A program made the translations under genes and the position numbers. From Sphingopyxis sp. (GTDB lineage: Bacteria > Pseudomonadota > Alphaproteobacteria > Sphingomonadales > Sphingomonadaceae): DNA of 64,000 bases. Position 1 is the first letter of the stretch, and the number at the start of each line of letters is the position of its first letter. Location: the NCBI RefSeq assembly GCF_016704835.1, contig NZ_JADIZJ010000006.1:62001-126000 (forward strand), read 5' to 3'. Under the pieces are notes generated by a model. That model made no database searches. It saw only the letters and a program-made list of their open reading frames with translations, and was not told where the DNA came from. Positions 26,102 to 35,244 of this stretch are shown here, in pieces.

Positions 26102-27690
26102 CCGCGCTCAACCCCGCCGGCTGGCGCCCCGAAATGACTGCTGCAGGCAGCGCCGATGATAACAAGACCTTCACCGGCAACCGCGCGCTGATGCTCGAGG
26201 AAGCGCTGATCTTCGAAATCGGCTCGACCGCCACCACCGGCGTCGATTTCGACGAAGCCACGCCCGCCGCCGATCTCGGCGCGCTGGCGCGTACCGCGCC
26301 GATTGGGCTGCCGGGGCTCAGCGAGGCCGAAGCGGTGCGGCACTACACGCGGCTGTCGCGGCAGAATTACGCGATCGACCTCGGCCTCTTCCCACTCGGC
26401 AGCTGCACGATGAAGCACAACCCGCGGCTTAACGAAAAGGTCGCGCGAATGCCGGGCTTTGCCGACGCGCATCCGCTGCAGCCGCAGGAGACGGTACAGG
26501 GCGCTTACGCCGTGATCCACGAACTCGCCGAATGGCTGATCACACTGACCGGCATGCAGAGCGTCGCGATGTCGCCCAAGGCGGGCGCGCATGGCGAGCT
26601 GTGCGGCATCCTCTGCATCAAGGCGGCATTGGAAGAGCGCGGCGAGGACCGGCGCGTGATCCTCGTTCCCGAAAGCGCGCATGGCACCAATCCGGCGACC
26701 GCCGCTTTTGCGGGCTTCACCGTTGAAGACATTCCGGCAACCGAAGCCGGCCGCGTTAACCTCGAAGCGCTGAAGGCACGCCTCGGCCCCGACGTGGCCG
26801 GGGTGATGATCACTAACCCCAATACCTGCGGCCTGTTCGAGCGCGACATGAAGGCGATTTCGGACGCGGTCCATGCGGTGGGCGGCTATGTCTATTGCGA
26901 CGGCGCCAATTTCAATGCGATCGTCGGCCGGGTGCGCCCCGGCGATCTGGGCGTCGACGCGATGCACATCAACCTGCATAAGACCTTTTCGACCCCGCAC
27001 GGTGGCGGCGGTCCGGGATCAGGACCCGTGGTATTGTCGGAGGCGCTTGCGCCGTTCGCTCCGCTGCCCTTCGTCACTAAGCACGCCGAAGGCTTCCGCC
27101 TGATCGAAGAGGAAAGCGCGGGCGATGATCACCCGCAGACGTTCGGCCGCATGACCGCGTTCCACGGTCAAATGGGCATGTTCACCCGCGCCCTGACCTA
27201 TATTCTCAGCCACGGGGCCGACGGCCTCAAGCAGGTTGCCGAGGACGCGGTGCTCAACGCCAATTATGTATTGCGCAGCCTTGATGGCGTGCTCGACGCG
27301 CCGTTCGCGGCGTCGGGGCCGTGCATGCACGAGGCTCTGTTCAGCGATAAGGGACTGGCCGAAGGATTCTCGACGCTTGACATCGCCAAGGGACTGATTG
27401 ACGAAGGCTATCATCCCATGACGGTCTATTTCCCGCTCGTCGTCCATGGCGCGATGCTGGTTGAGCCGACCGAGACCGAAAGCAAGGCGGCGCTCGATCA
27501 GTTCATCGGCGCACTGCGCAGCATCGCGATGCGCGCGAAGAACGGCGACCCAGCGCTCAAATCCGCGCCGCATTTCGCCCCGCGCGCACGGCTCGATGAG
27601 ACCGCCGCGGCGCGCAAACCGATCCTAGCGTGGAACGAACCCGCTGCCGCTCCCGGCACCCCATCGCTGAGCGAGATCGGCGGCAGTTGA
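26098..27690 (+). CDS. gcvPB: Glycine dehydrogenase (decarboxylating) subunit 2
   Basis: C-terminal, PLP-carrying half of the split P protein. The 530-residue protein contains LGSCTMKHNPR, SPKAGAHGELCG, PESAHGTNPATA and the PLP-lysine motif HINLHKTFSTPHGGGGPG. The start at 26098 overlaps the gcvPA stop (ATGA). A long in-frame upstream extension lies entirely within gcvPA and is a shadow. Together with gcvT and gcvH this gives a complete glycine cleavage set apart from the shared dihydrolipoamide dehydrogenase. Confidence 0.95.
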   Translation: MTALNPAGWRPEMTAAGSADDNKTFTGNRALMLEEALIFEIGSTATTGVDFDEATPAADLGALARTAPIGLPGLSEAEAVRHYTRLSRQNYAIDLGLFPLGSCTMKHNPRLNEKVARMPGFADAHPLQPQETVQGAYAVIHELAEWLITLTGMQSVAMSPKAGAHGELCGILCIKAALEERGEDRRVILVPESAHGTNPATAAFAGFTVEDIPATEAGRVNLEALKARLGPDVAGVMITNPNTCGLFERDMKAISDAVHAVGGYVYCDGANFNAIVGRVRPGDLGVDAMHINLHKTFSTPHGGGGPGSGPVVLSEALAPFAPLPFVTKHAEGFRLIEEESAGDDHPQTFGRMTAFHGQMGMFTRALTYILSHGADGLKQVAEDAVLNANYVLRSLDGVLDAPFAASGPCMHEALFSDKGLAEGFSTLDIAKGLIDEGYHPMTVYFPLVVHGAMLVEPTETESKAALDQFIGALRSIAMRAKNGDPALKSAPHFAPRARLDETAAARKPILAWNEPAAAPGTPSLSEIGGS

Positions 27691-28025
27691 GCGCGGAGGG
27701 CGACAGCGGCGCGCAACGCACCGCCGCCGGCTGCCTGGCCGGCGGAGCGTTGTTCGCGGTCGTTTTCACTGCCGTCTGGCTCGCAGCGATTACGCTCTAC
27801 GGTCTGATCGTCGAACAATGGGAGCTGGTCGAGGTCCGACGCGAATTCAGCTACGATTGGGCGTTTCTCTATGCCCCGCTGATCGCGCTCGGGCTGGGAC
27901 TCGCCGCGGCCTTCGCGGCCACCCGGCGTCTGCCCGCGGCGCGGCTGACGCTGCTGATCGTAACGACCGGACTGGTCGTACTATTCGGCGGAATCGTGCT
28001 GTTCGGGCTTGGCGGGCTGATATGA
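27687..28025 (+). CDS. Small predicted membrane protein, unknown function
   Basis: A 112-residue protein if started at TTG 27687, in the overlap with the gcvPB stop. It has three hydrophobic stretches: about residues 16-38 (GALFAVVFTAVWLAAITLYG), 55-73 and 84-108 (LIVTTGLVVLFGGIVLFG). No family was recognised. The tight overlap suggests cotranscription with gcvPB, but no functional clue exists. The start codon is uncertain because the upstream frame is open into gcvPB. Confidence 0.55.
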   Translation: MSAEGDSGAQRTAAGCLAGGALFAVVFTAVWLAAITLYGLIVEQWELVEVRREFSYDWAFLYAPLIALGLGLAAAFAATRRLPAARLTLLIVTTGLVVLFGGIVLFGLGGLI

Positions 28026-28113
28026 GCTATGTTCATCCGAAACGTCGGCAGCATGCGCGCGTAAGGCGCATATCGTGGTGGATCGAGTTTTGCGGTCATG
28101 GGAGGGACGATAA

Positions 28114-28560
28114 ATGACTTGGGATACGGTTTTTCTGCTCGTCAATTATTGGGCATTTGCTGGCTGGATTGCGCTGGTGCTCCTGCCTCGCGGTCCGAAA
28201 ATTCTGGCCGCGATTCTGTACGCCGGGGTGTTTCTGCTGTGCCTGGCGTACACGGTGATGATCGTCGGGTTCCTGAGCGGCGGGATCAATCCCGGCGGTC
28301 CGGGCGGCGGTGATTTCACGACCCTGGCGGGGGTGATGAAGCTGTTCGACAGCCCCGGCGGTGCGACGTTGGGGTGGACGCATTATCTGGCGTTCGACCT
28401 GTTTACGGGGATGTGGATCGCGCGCGACGCCGATCAAAAGGGCTTCAGCCGCATCGTCCAGTTTCCGTTCCTGTTTCTGACCCTGATGGTCGGTCCGGTC
28501 GGCCTGCTCGCGTGGCTGATCGCCCGCGAACGCCGCGCGCGGGCGCAGGCCAAGGTCTAA
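28114..28560 (+). CDS. ABA4-like (DUF4281) integral membrane protein
   Basis: A 148-residue protein with four hydrophobic segments. The family pattern is visible in the central loop: GGATLGWTHYLAFDLFTGMWIARDA, where the His/Asp-containing LAFDLFTG stretch is characteristic of ABA4/DUF4281 proteins. Plant ABA4 is needed for neoxanthin synthesis; bacterial members lack a firm role, although carotenoid-related functions are proposed. A strong ribosome-binding site (GGGAGGG) precedes ATG 28114. Its stop shares a base with the next gene (TAATG). Confidence 0.75.
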   Translation: MTWDTVFLLVNYWAFAGWIALVLLPRGPKILAAILYAGVFLLCLAYTVMIVGFLSGGINPGGPGGGDFTTLAGVMKLFDSPGGATLGWTHYLAFDLFTGMWIARDADQKGFSRIVQFPFLFLTLMVGPVGLLAWLIARERRARAQAKV

Positions 28561-29196
28561 TGGCGTCCGCGCCGCCGTGGATGCCCAGCGACGGCGGGAG
28601 CGACGCAAAGCGCCACGCCCCGGCAACGCTGCGCAACCGCGATGCAATCGCGGCGGTGCTCGCAGAATGGCTGCCCGCGGCAGGGACAGTGCTGGAGGTC
28701 GCGAGCGGATCGGGCGAGCATATCGTCCATTTCGCCGCGACGTTTCCGGCGCTGGACTGGCAGCCGAGCGACCCCGATCCAGCGGGGCTGGTCTCAATCG
28801 CCGCATGGTGCGCCGACGCAGGGCTGGCCAATATCGCGCCGCCGCTCGCGCTCGATGCGTCGGCTGGCGAATGGCCGATCGCGCACGCCGACGCGATGCT
28901 GTGCATCAACATGGTGCATATTAGTGAATGGGCAGCCACTGTTGGGCTTTTCACACAAGCCGCAAAGATTCTCCAGAAGGGGGCGCCGCTAATCCTTTAC
29001 GGACCTTACTTCCGCAAGGACGACCCAACCGCACCCAGCAATCTGGCCTTTGACGAAAGCCTGCGGGCGCGGAATTTGGAATGGGGTGTACGGGGCTGGA
29101 GGACGGGGCGAACTGGCTGAAAGCGAAGGCTTTGCTTTGGACGAGGTTCGGGTAATGCCCGCAAACAACCTGATGCTGCTGTGTCGGCGGATGTGA
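28560..29196 (+). pseudogene. DUF938 SAM-dependent methyltransferase, chimeric and frameshifted
   Basis: Class I methyltransferase-like protein of the DUF938 family. The first 120 codons match host base composition and carry the SAM motif VLEVASGSGEHIVHF. From about 28912 the sequence becomes less GC-rich and continues with a different version of the C-terminal half (PLILYGPYFRKDDPTAPS to VRVMPANNLMLLCRRM). Two single-base losses, in G runs near 29090 and 29106, break the frame. Adding two bases gives 212 residues, exactly the size of the host gene rebuilt across the element. The substrate of DUF938 enzymes is unknown. Confidence 0.8.
28912..28921. repeat. Left attachment-site core of the integrative element
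   Basis: TGGTGCATAT at 28912-28921 recurs identically and in the same coding phase at 35531-35540. Upstream of the left copy is the host 5' half of the DUF938 gene; downstream of the right copy is the host 3' half. This is the arrangement left by site-specific recombination at a short core inside a gene. The exact core limits cannot be set because both flanks are homologous coding sequence. Confidence 0.7.
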
Positions 29197-29928
29197 TGCC
29201 CGTGTGGGTGATGGTCGGGTATATCCACTTCCAGAGTGGCAGCCCCAGATTGGCACCTGGGCAGGCGAAATTACGATTTCGATGATGCTGGGTCGAACGA
29301 TATTGAACAGCTTATCACAGGATCAGCGATCGTTGGCGCGATGCTGCTGACTTGGGCTGCGGAGGAACCATCTGTGGCGACGAAGTCGATCACTTTCATG
29401 GATCGCCTCCGTTGAGAGCGCACGGTTACCGCATAGTTGCTGGTCACGTTACGCTGGGAGATCCACGGCGAGAAACATCCGATTTGAGTGAAGATTCGCA
29501 GGAGCGGTTAAGGCTTGCCGCCAAAAGTAAGTTCGATTGATGGAAGGATGAAAAAGGGGGGGTAGGGGTAGATACTTCGACAAACCTGCACAGAGCTGAG
29601 CACATGGCCGTCACCGGCGGCTGGAGCTGGGGAGTTCACTGAATCTGCCCCCTCTACCCCACACCTTCGCTCATCGTCAGCAATGGCTAACGACGATCGA
29701 ATTGCAGACTCTTTCATAGACTTAGCCCCGCGCGTCACCTGCGACCGGCCGATCCGCTAGTTCAGCATCACCAATCCAAGCTGCTGTCGAAGTTGCGTCG
29801 CGGCAAGCCTGCACGGCCGTTTTTCCAAAGGCCACAGCGCCGATCCGGCCCTCTGGCACCCATGCCCTCATCAACACCCTGCGCCGTCTGGCGACCCCAA
29901 TCTATCGATCATTCAAAAGGAAATTCAC
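29197..29928. other. Element left-end region without a clear gene
   Basis: About 730 nt between the donor-type DUF938 end and the integrase. A short frame opens at ATG 29196 (MPVWVMVGYIHFQSG), overlapping the preceding stop. After one base shift it could run through DIEQLITGSAIVGAMLLTW to a stop near 29417, giving a possible small protein with one hydrophobic stretch. I could not assign it to a family. The rest (29420-29910) shows no convincing coding frame. AAAGGA at 29916-29921 is the integrase ribosome-binding site. Confidence 0.4.
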
Positions 29929-31100
29929 ATGCCTGTTGTTACAATGGACGCCAGTTTCGTTCCACCGCCACTTGCCCGCCGGACAAGCGGAAGGTGGACT
30001 ACTACTCGGACAAGCTGTCCGGCTTCATTCTCGAAGTCCGGTCGAACGGTGGGAAATCGTTTCACCTCCGATATAAGGACAAGTACGGGCGCCTGCGTCA
30101 AATCCGCATCGGTCCGTATCCCGACATCAGCTACGAAAAAGCGAAGCGCGAAGCGTTGAAACGGCGTTCTCGCGTCGTCGTTGGCGAAAACCCGCTGGAG
30201 GATAAGCAGGTCAAGCGACAGGTGCCGACCGTCGCCGAACTGTCGGTCCGCTATCTTGCGTATGTTCGCACGTATAAGCGCAGTCATAGCAATGACGAAC
30301 GGGCGTTACGGCTCCATATCCTACCCCGGTTCGGCAAGATGCGTCTTGATGAGTTACAATCAGAAGCGATTGTGAGCTGGCTCGGATCGAAGGTCGATCA
30401 GGGTTTGACGCCCGCGTCGGTCAATTTCCTGCATGTCGTTCTGGGCTACATGTTTAAGCTGGCCAAGCAATGGAAGGTCGCGGGGGCAGCCACAAACCCC
30501 TTGGACGATGTGCCGCACTTTAAGATCGATAATGCTCGTGAGCGCTATCTGTCGGCGGCAGAAACGACGCGGGTGAAGGCGGCAATCGAAGCCTGTCCCA
30601 ATCGTCAGCTTCGATTCATCATCCCGCTGCTGCTCCTGACTGGTGCGCGGAAGCGTGAATTGCTCGATGCTCGGTGGGAGCATTTTGACCTTGAACAGAG
30701 GCGCTGGCGAGTTCCACACAGCAGGTCCGGCAAAGCTCGACACGCACCTCTGTCCCAGTCGGCGCTAGACGTTCTGGCTCAACTACCTCGCTGGGATGAC
30801 TGCCCTTACTTGGTGCCCAACCCGCGAACGAAGAAGCCTTACAAAGACATCTTCTATGTCTGGAACAAGGCGCGGATCGAGGCCGGTCTGCCTGATGTTC
30901 GCGTTCATGACCTTCGGCACACCGCCGCGGGCAACATGGTGTCAAATGGGCAGTCCCTGTATGTGGTTGGGCAAGTCCTGGGGCACGCTCGCGTCACCAC
31001 TACCCAGCGCTATGCACATCTCAGCCAGGAAAGCTTACTAGTCGCTGTGGATGCCGGTGCCGCCGCGACCGGGATCGATTGGGCGAAACCCGCAGCCTGA
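29929..31100 (+). pseudogene. Tyrosine recombinase/integrase (one frameshift near the N-terminus)
   Basis: Phage-type integrase with an N-terminal arm-binding domain (VDYYSDKLSGFILEVRSNGG), a SAM-like core-binding domain, and a complete catalytic domain. The catalytic domain has TGARKREL (Arg), SGKARHAPLS (Lys), HDLRHT (His, Arg), GQVLGHARV (His) and TTTQRYAHL (nucleophile Tyr). ATG 29929 has a good ribosome-binding site (AAAGGA) and reads MPVVTMDASF. One base is missing at about 29960/29961 before the frame continues as STATCPPDKRK. The corrected protein is 390 residues. It is the best candidate for the enzyme that inserted the element into the DUF938 gene. Confidence 0.85.
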
Positions 31101-31111
31101 AGCTTCCACCG

Positions 31112-31150
31112 GTTCGTCCAGGCCCCTTGATAAGGGTGGTCTGGGCGAAC
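31112..31150 (+). terminator. Hairpin after the integrase
   Basis: GTTCGTCCAGG at 31112-31122 pairs with the complementary GGTCTGGGCGAAC ending at 31150, enclosing a GC-rich loop. It starts 11 nt after the integrase stop and lacks a T tract, so termination is likely but not certain. Confidence 0.45.
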
Positions 31151-31276
31151 TGCGGAACGAACAGGTGGCGCCTGTCCCGATGCGGAACTCCTGTTAAGAA
31201 ACCGCTGTTTACATTAACAGGCTGTTAAGTTAGGGGATTGAGAATCAGCGAGTTAGCCGCTGCCGGGGGAAATTTC

Positions 31277-31941
31277 ATGAAAAAACTTTCGATGGTGTTA
31301 GCGGCGGGATTGGCTCTGTCGCGCGACTAGCGCGAACGCTGCTACAACGTTTGATACGACAAGCTCGAGCACTGCGACTTGGCAGCCGTTCGGTCGCCCA
31401 GACACATCGACTTATGGGCAAACTTTCACTGCCCCAACGGACAATGTGCTCGACTCGTTCTCATTGTTTTTGACGCCAACAGGCGGCGTCGACTTCATGG
31501 CCTACCTGTATCTTTGGGATGGAAGCAAAGCGACCGGAACATCACTGTTCTCAAGCAGCATCTTGAATTCGAACAATGGTCCTGAGTTCTCTTTCAACAC
31601 TGGCGGCATCTCGCTGCTTAGTGGCGCACAGTATGTGGCTTTTCTGACAACTGCTGGGGTTGCAGGTGGGGCACTACCACCACAATGCAAACCGATAATT
31701 ATCAGGACACTCTGGCTGGTGGAAGCTTCGTCTACTACAATGCCGGCAGCGATTTTGCTGCGCTAACATCGAACAGTTGGAACAAGACGGGCGGAGGAGA
31801 TGACGTATTCTTCAAGGCATCGTTTTCCGCTGCGGCAGTTCCCGAACCTGAAACTTGGGCATTGATGCTGATCGGCTTGGCTTGTGGCGGCGCGATGCGG
31901 TCCGCAAAACGAGGCCGAAGGTCGCCTTTTCCTACGCTTGA
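31277..31941 (+). pseudogene. PEP-CTERM sorting-domain protein 1 (frameshifted)
   Basis: Secreted, exosortase-targeted protein. ATG 31277 follows GGGGGA and opens a signal peptide (MKKLSMVLAAGLALS). One extra base near 31321 shifts the frame to ATSANAATTFDTTSS, which runs through a beta-rich domain (FSLFLTPTGGVDFMAYLYLW). A second shift near 31660-31670 leads to MQTDNYQDTLAGGSFVYYN. The PEP-CTERM anchor VPEPETWALMLIGLACGG follows at about 31838. A third shift is needed for the usual basic tail ending KVAFSYA at the stop 31939-31941. The family and function of the exported domain are unknown; no exosortase gene lies in this window. Confidence 0.7.
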
Positions 31942-31966
31942 TTTGCGACCCTGAGAGGAGCCTGAG

Positions 31967-31992
31967 CGCCGCCGGTCGAAAGGCTGGCGGCG
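31967..31992 (+). terminator. Terminator-like hairpin after PEP-CTERM gene 1
   Basis: CGCCGCC at 31967-31973 pairs with GGCGGCG at 31986-31992. The downstream sequence TGCTGCTGTC resembles the TTTTGCTGT that follows the hairpins of the other two PEP-CTERM genes, but it lacks the T run. Confidence 0.5.
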
Positions 31993-32202
31993 TGCTGCTG
32001 TCGGATGCGGCAACGTCAAGTTATACCGGGCGGTTTGGGCGGAGGGCGCGCCCGACGTCGAGGTGCCAAACTATACACTCGTCAGGTCGACGTAATCGGA
32101 AATGATGTGTCGTTGTAAACATCAAGCGTGTCGCTTGCTGTGAAGCGCATGCCTGACCGCGAACGGCCCAATTGCTAACGTCCCTGCATCACGCGGTGCA
32201 AT

Positions 32203-32780
32203 TTGGTTGCGGGCACTCTACCCTCAGGGATAAGGCTGGTTCCGCAAAAACATGGTTCGGCGGAGCGCAGAACATTGGATGTGACCATCGATAGGCTCAG
32301 CGGTTCACTGGGATCGCTGCTGCTGCTTTGGGCTAGAATTGAGCGATCTGCGCGCGCGGAAGTCACTCACCCCAATGGAAGCCTCCCAAAGAGCGCATGG
32401 CATCGCCGCGCTATTGGATAATTGGAAAAGCAAAGTGGTTGCCGGTCAGCCTGCGACGTCGTTGTGCCCATCCTTAGCGACCGTGCTTGTGCCGAACTTC
32501 AGGCCCCGCTCGACGTTCGTAACGGGCTTTGCCACGGCTTGATTGGCATTTATGGCAGATGAAGAGATGCCTGCAAAACTGCGTTGGGAACTGAACGGCA
32601 AGAACGATCAACTCGGGAAGAGTTGCAGGCATCATTCGAATGGCTGTCCAAGGTTCCTGCGCCTTATCGATAATATCCAACCTATCATTGGAGCGCGTTG
32701 GAAGTCGGCAATTGATAATACCGAAAACCGTGAATGGTGGCTGACGGAGTTTGCGCTTAGGCCCCAAACGACTGACAGAT
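32203..32780 (+). pseudogene. Broken gene of unknown function, several frameshifts
   Basis: No single frame is long, but successive plus-strand frames join into one plausible protein. The order is IDRLSGSLGSLLLLWARIERSA (about 32284), HGIAALLDNWKSKVVAGQP (about 32399), LQAPLDVRNGLCHGLIGI (about 32500), MADEEMPAKLRWELNGKNDQ (about 32552), REELQASFEWLSKVP (about 32614) and LIDNIQPIIGARWKSAIDNT then ENREWWLTEFAL (about 32660-32760). Shifts fall near 32397, 32488, 32550, 32610 and 32660. The pieces look like a soluble helical protein of about 190 residues; I do not recognise the family. The start is not defined. Confidence 0.4.
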
Positions 32781-32809
32781 TTCGCCACTTGCTTGTCGCT
32801 TTCGATCGG

Positions 32810-33134
32810 TCAAATGCGGATCGACGGCTGCAAGCAGGCAATCGTCCAGCGGCAGCAGCGTGCCGCTGAAATGCCACGACCATACTTGCTCGGTCGGCTT
32901 TTTGAACGAGGGGTCTCGGCCCGACTTCATATCTCCACTGTCACTGCTGGCCATTTCGCCACCGTATTGGATGATCCCCAACTGGCTCAGTGTCGCAAAC
33001 AAGCGCGATCACCGTATCGCTGCGCTGAAGGCGTGCGTGGTCATGGCGCTCCCCTGACGAACTTGTCCCATATGGCTTCCTTTCATTCCAACGAAAGGGC
33101 CGCACCATCAAACCGTGGGATCAAACACCTAACA
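32810..33134 (-). mobile_element. IS481-like transposase remnant (5' end only)
   Basis: Read on the minus strand from ATG at 33071 (with AAGGAAG upstream), the sequence gives MGQVRQGSAMTTHAFSAAI. After indels it continues as FATLSQLGI, NTVAKW, MKSGRDPS, MVVAFQRH and TLLPLDDCL, then PHLT. These pieces follow, in order, the N-terminus of a common IS481-family transposase: a helix-turn-helix with a KTVAKW-like core, then the AFRRHTLLPLDDCL block. The catalytic DDE domain is absent. TGTTAGGTGTTTGA (complement of 33121-33134) may be the terminal inverted repeat. The remnant shows that the island acquired and lost an IS copy. Confidence 0.65.
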
Positions 33135-33261
33135 AGGGTGGTGAATTCGGCGGTTTCGCGTCGAGCCTTCGTTCCGGCTTTTGGCGGCAAAGCTCCCAAA
33201 ACCATTTGATATTAAACAAGTTTTTCGTTAATAAATATTAACAATAATTTAAGGAGGTCTT

Positions 33262-33862
33262 ATGAAAAAGCGGTTTCTGGTTGCTTTAGCCCTATCTGCT
33301 TCGTTGTTGGGCTCGACGGCCGCGAATGCAGCCTCGATTATTTATACGTTCTCGGGTGACTTTGAAGGCACTTTGGCGGGAGCGGCCTTCTCGACTCCGG
33401 CGGTTTTCACTGCCGTTGGTGACACCGACACGTTGTCGATGACGGGCTTAACCAAATACGTGAACCTGACCTCGGTCTCTGCACTAGCGGGTGGAACCAC
33501 GTACAACATCCTTTCGACCACGCAGTTCTACCTAGGCGGCAATTACGCCGGGCTGTCTTTGGTTCAAACGGCGACGGAGGCGGCGCTTTTTGGCACTGGC
33601 CCAGGTTTGCCGGCTATGATGCCGTGTCCAGCTTAGCAACTACGCCCCTGACTGACTATTTTACTGGCCCTGTTAGCTTTAACGGACAAAGGCACGGTCA
33701 CTTTGTCTTCGTTCTCCAATGGGTCTTTCGGTGCTGTCGCGAATGTTGCCGCAGTGCCGGAACCTGCGACTGGGCCATGATGCTGCTTGGTTTTGGCGCT
33801 ATTGGCTTGGAGTGCCGCCTGGTGCGAAGACGATACAGACGCAGGTGCGATTTGCTGTCTGA
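33262..33862 (+). pseudogene. PEP-CTERM sorting-domain protein 2 (frameshifted)
   Basis: An AT-rich leader and a strong ribosome-binding site (AAGGAGGT, 33252-33259) precede ATG 33262. The signal peptide is MKKRFLVALALSASLLGSTAANA. A beta-rich domain follows (IIYTFSGDFEGTLAGAAFST to QFYLGGNYAGLSLVQ). The frame breaks near 33605. Later pieces in other frames read FAGYDAVSSLATTPLTDYFT, KGTVTLSSFSNGSFGAVANV and then the anchor VPEPATWAMMLLGFGAIG, finishing with a basic tail and QVRFAV at the stop 33860-33862. At least four single-base corrections are required. The product would be an exosortase substrate of unknown role. Confidence 0.7.
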
Positions 33863-33884
33863 TCTCTAAGCATAAGCAAAATTT

Positions 33885-33917
33885 AACGCCGCTGGTCCCA
33901 AAGGCTGGCGGCGTTTT
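33885..33917 (+). terminator. Rho-independent terminator after PEP-CTERM gene 2
   Basis: AACGCCGC (33885-33892) pairs with GCGGCGTT (33908-33915), followed by TTTT and GCTGT. It closely resembles the hairpins behind PEP-CTERM genes 1 and 3 (shared GGCTGGCGGCGT and TTTTGCTGT strings). Confidence 0.75.
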
Positions 33918-33921
33918 GCTG

Positions 33922-34206
33922 TCAAACGCAACCTATACCCGATGGGCCTATTCCGGCGGTTCGAAGCAGAACTAGGTGGGATACCTGCATCGCTACGGCC
34001 TGATCCGTTGCCGCTCCAATGGCTGGCCCACCGGATACGCTCCCCACGTTCAGTCGAACGGGAAATCCAAGGCTGAGCCCCACAATGAAGTGGCCCATTT
34101 CGTGCAGGACTATACCCAGCGGTGCCAACACAGCGCCGCAACTCGCTAGACTGACGAGTTCGCGCCCGACAAATCTGCGCTCGGATGCCGCACCATCGGT
34201 AGCCAC
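33922..34206 (-). CDS. HExxH metallopeptidase fragment (M50-like), probably truncated
   Basis: A minus-strand frame of 94 codons from GTG 34206. A hydrophobic stretch (SLASCGAVLAPLGIV) leads into LHEMGHFIVGL, which contains a textbook zinc-peptidase HExxH motif inside a membrane-like segment, as in site-2 (M50) proteases. GFPVRLNVGSVSGGPAIGAATD follows and would fit the loop after the active site. The usual downstream membrane helices and the third zinc ligand (an Asp-containing motif) are missing. The frame ends beside the terminator of PEP-CTERM gene 2, so it is likely a truncated or frameshifted relic. A chance motif in a random frame is possible but less likely. Confidence 0.4.
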   Translation of the reverse strand: MATDGAASERRFVGRELVSLASCGAVLAPLGIVLHEMGHFIVGLSLGFPVRLNVGSVSGGPAIGAATDQAVAMQVSHLVLLRTAGIGPSGIGCV

Positions 34207-34694
34207 CTTAAATACCCCCGTTTGCCTGCCTCCGATACTACCTGCTGATGTGGTTTGCAGAATGGCAGCTTACACCCGGTTCGGCCATAGGCGACACTGC
34301 TTCGCTGCCCGAAACCGGTCCGGCAGATCGCCTGGCAAATCGGAAAAAAGCGGCCTGCCTGAACCCGATCAAAAGGGGACCTTTGAGATCTAAGCTACCT
34401 GCCAGCCAACGACTAATGCATGGACAAAGGTCTGGGAGCGTTAGCAACAGCAGACCTGCAACTTTTCAGAGCTGGTCCGAATACGGGTAGATCTATTTTG
34501 TATTGCCGCACAGCTGGCCAAAAATGTTTGCCGCATCGGACAGAACGATCATTTCAGTGTCATGGTTGCACATATCGAATAATTTCGTTGCATCGTGATT
34601 TTCATAAAAAATCAATTAGATAGTCGCCAACCCTCGATCGTAGTGAATGCAGAATTAACTATTGCAAATTTGCATATTTCAAAAGGTTTCCCTC
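34207..34694. other. Non-coding stretch upstream of PEP-CTERM gene 3
   Basis: No convincing gene on either strand. The last 150 nt before 34695 are AT-rich (ATTTTCATAAAAAATCAATTAG near 34600 and ATTGCAAATTTGCATATTTC near 34663; ATTGCAAATTTGCAT contains a 14-nt palindrome, TTGCAAATTTGCAA-like) and probably hold the promoter of PEP-CTERM gene 3. The remainder may be a worn extension of the peptidase relic. Confidence 0.35.
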
Positions 34695-35222
34695 ATGAAA
34701 TCACGATATCTCTTAGCGAGCAGCGCGATCGCCGCGAGCCTTCTATCTGCTGTGCCTGCATCAGCTGCTACATTGCTTGATCTAAGCGGATCGAGAAATG
34801 CCACACACTCGAAGTCGATCCTGTGATCCCTGATCGTGTGAACAATCAGCCGTTGCTTGGTGGCAGCCAGATCTTTTTTGACAATGTCGCTGGAACATTC
34901 AACGGAGTCGCCGGAACCGGAAACATCAACTTCGGCTCAGGCGACATCCTCGCGGCATTGAACATAAATGCTCCCGGGCTGGGATTTACCCAATTTGGCG
35001 GGACGGACCTATTTTCGTTCGTTAACGGTCAGCCGGTGTTCAATACGGGAACCTTCAATTTTTCTGGCATAGTAACGGGTCGAAGCACTTTGACCATTTC
35101 AGAAGTGTCCGCAGCCGTACCTGAACCCACGACATGGGCGATGATGCTTATTGGTTTTGGTTTTATTGGCGGGGCAATGCGCAGTGCAGCGGAGGCAGAA
35201 AGTTACCGTCTCTTACGCCTGA
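34695..35222 (+). pseudogene. PEP-CTERM sorting-domain protein 3 (frameshifted)
   Basis: ATG 34695 opens a signal peptide (MKSRYLLASSAIAASLLSA then VPASA). The frame breaks near 34790 and resumes as IEKCHTLEVDPVIPD, then a long clean stretch including GGSQIFFDNVAGTFNGVAG and a FSGIVTGRSTLTISE segment. The anchor VPEPTTWAMMLIGFGFIGG is at about 35120. A last shift near 35180 gives the typical basic tail QRRQKVTVSYA ending at 35220-35222. Two corrections restore the gene. Like its neighbours it would be an exported exosortase substrate, but it shows no close similarity to genes 1 and 2 outside the signal and anchor. Confidence 0.7.
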
Positions 35223-35244
35223 CTACCCTCGCAGATGGCTAAAG

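Noticed and set aside
28023..28113. 31-codon frame before the ABA4-like gene (MSYVHPKRRQH)
   Set aside because: It is short and very basic, with no ribosome-binding site and no conservation clue. It is more likely leader sequence.
31379..31585. 68-codon frame MAAVRSPRHIDLW inside PEP-CTERM gene 1
   Set aside because: It stays in the original start frame after the frameshift. The protein-like reading (TWQPFGRPDTS) is in the neighbouring frame.
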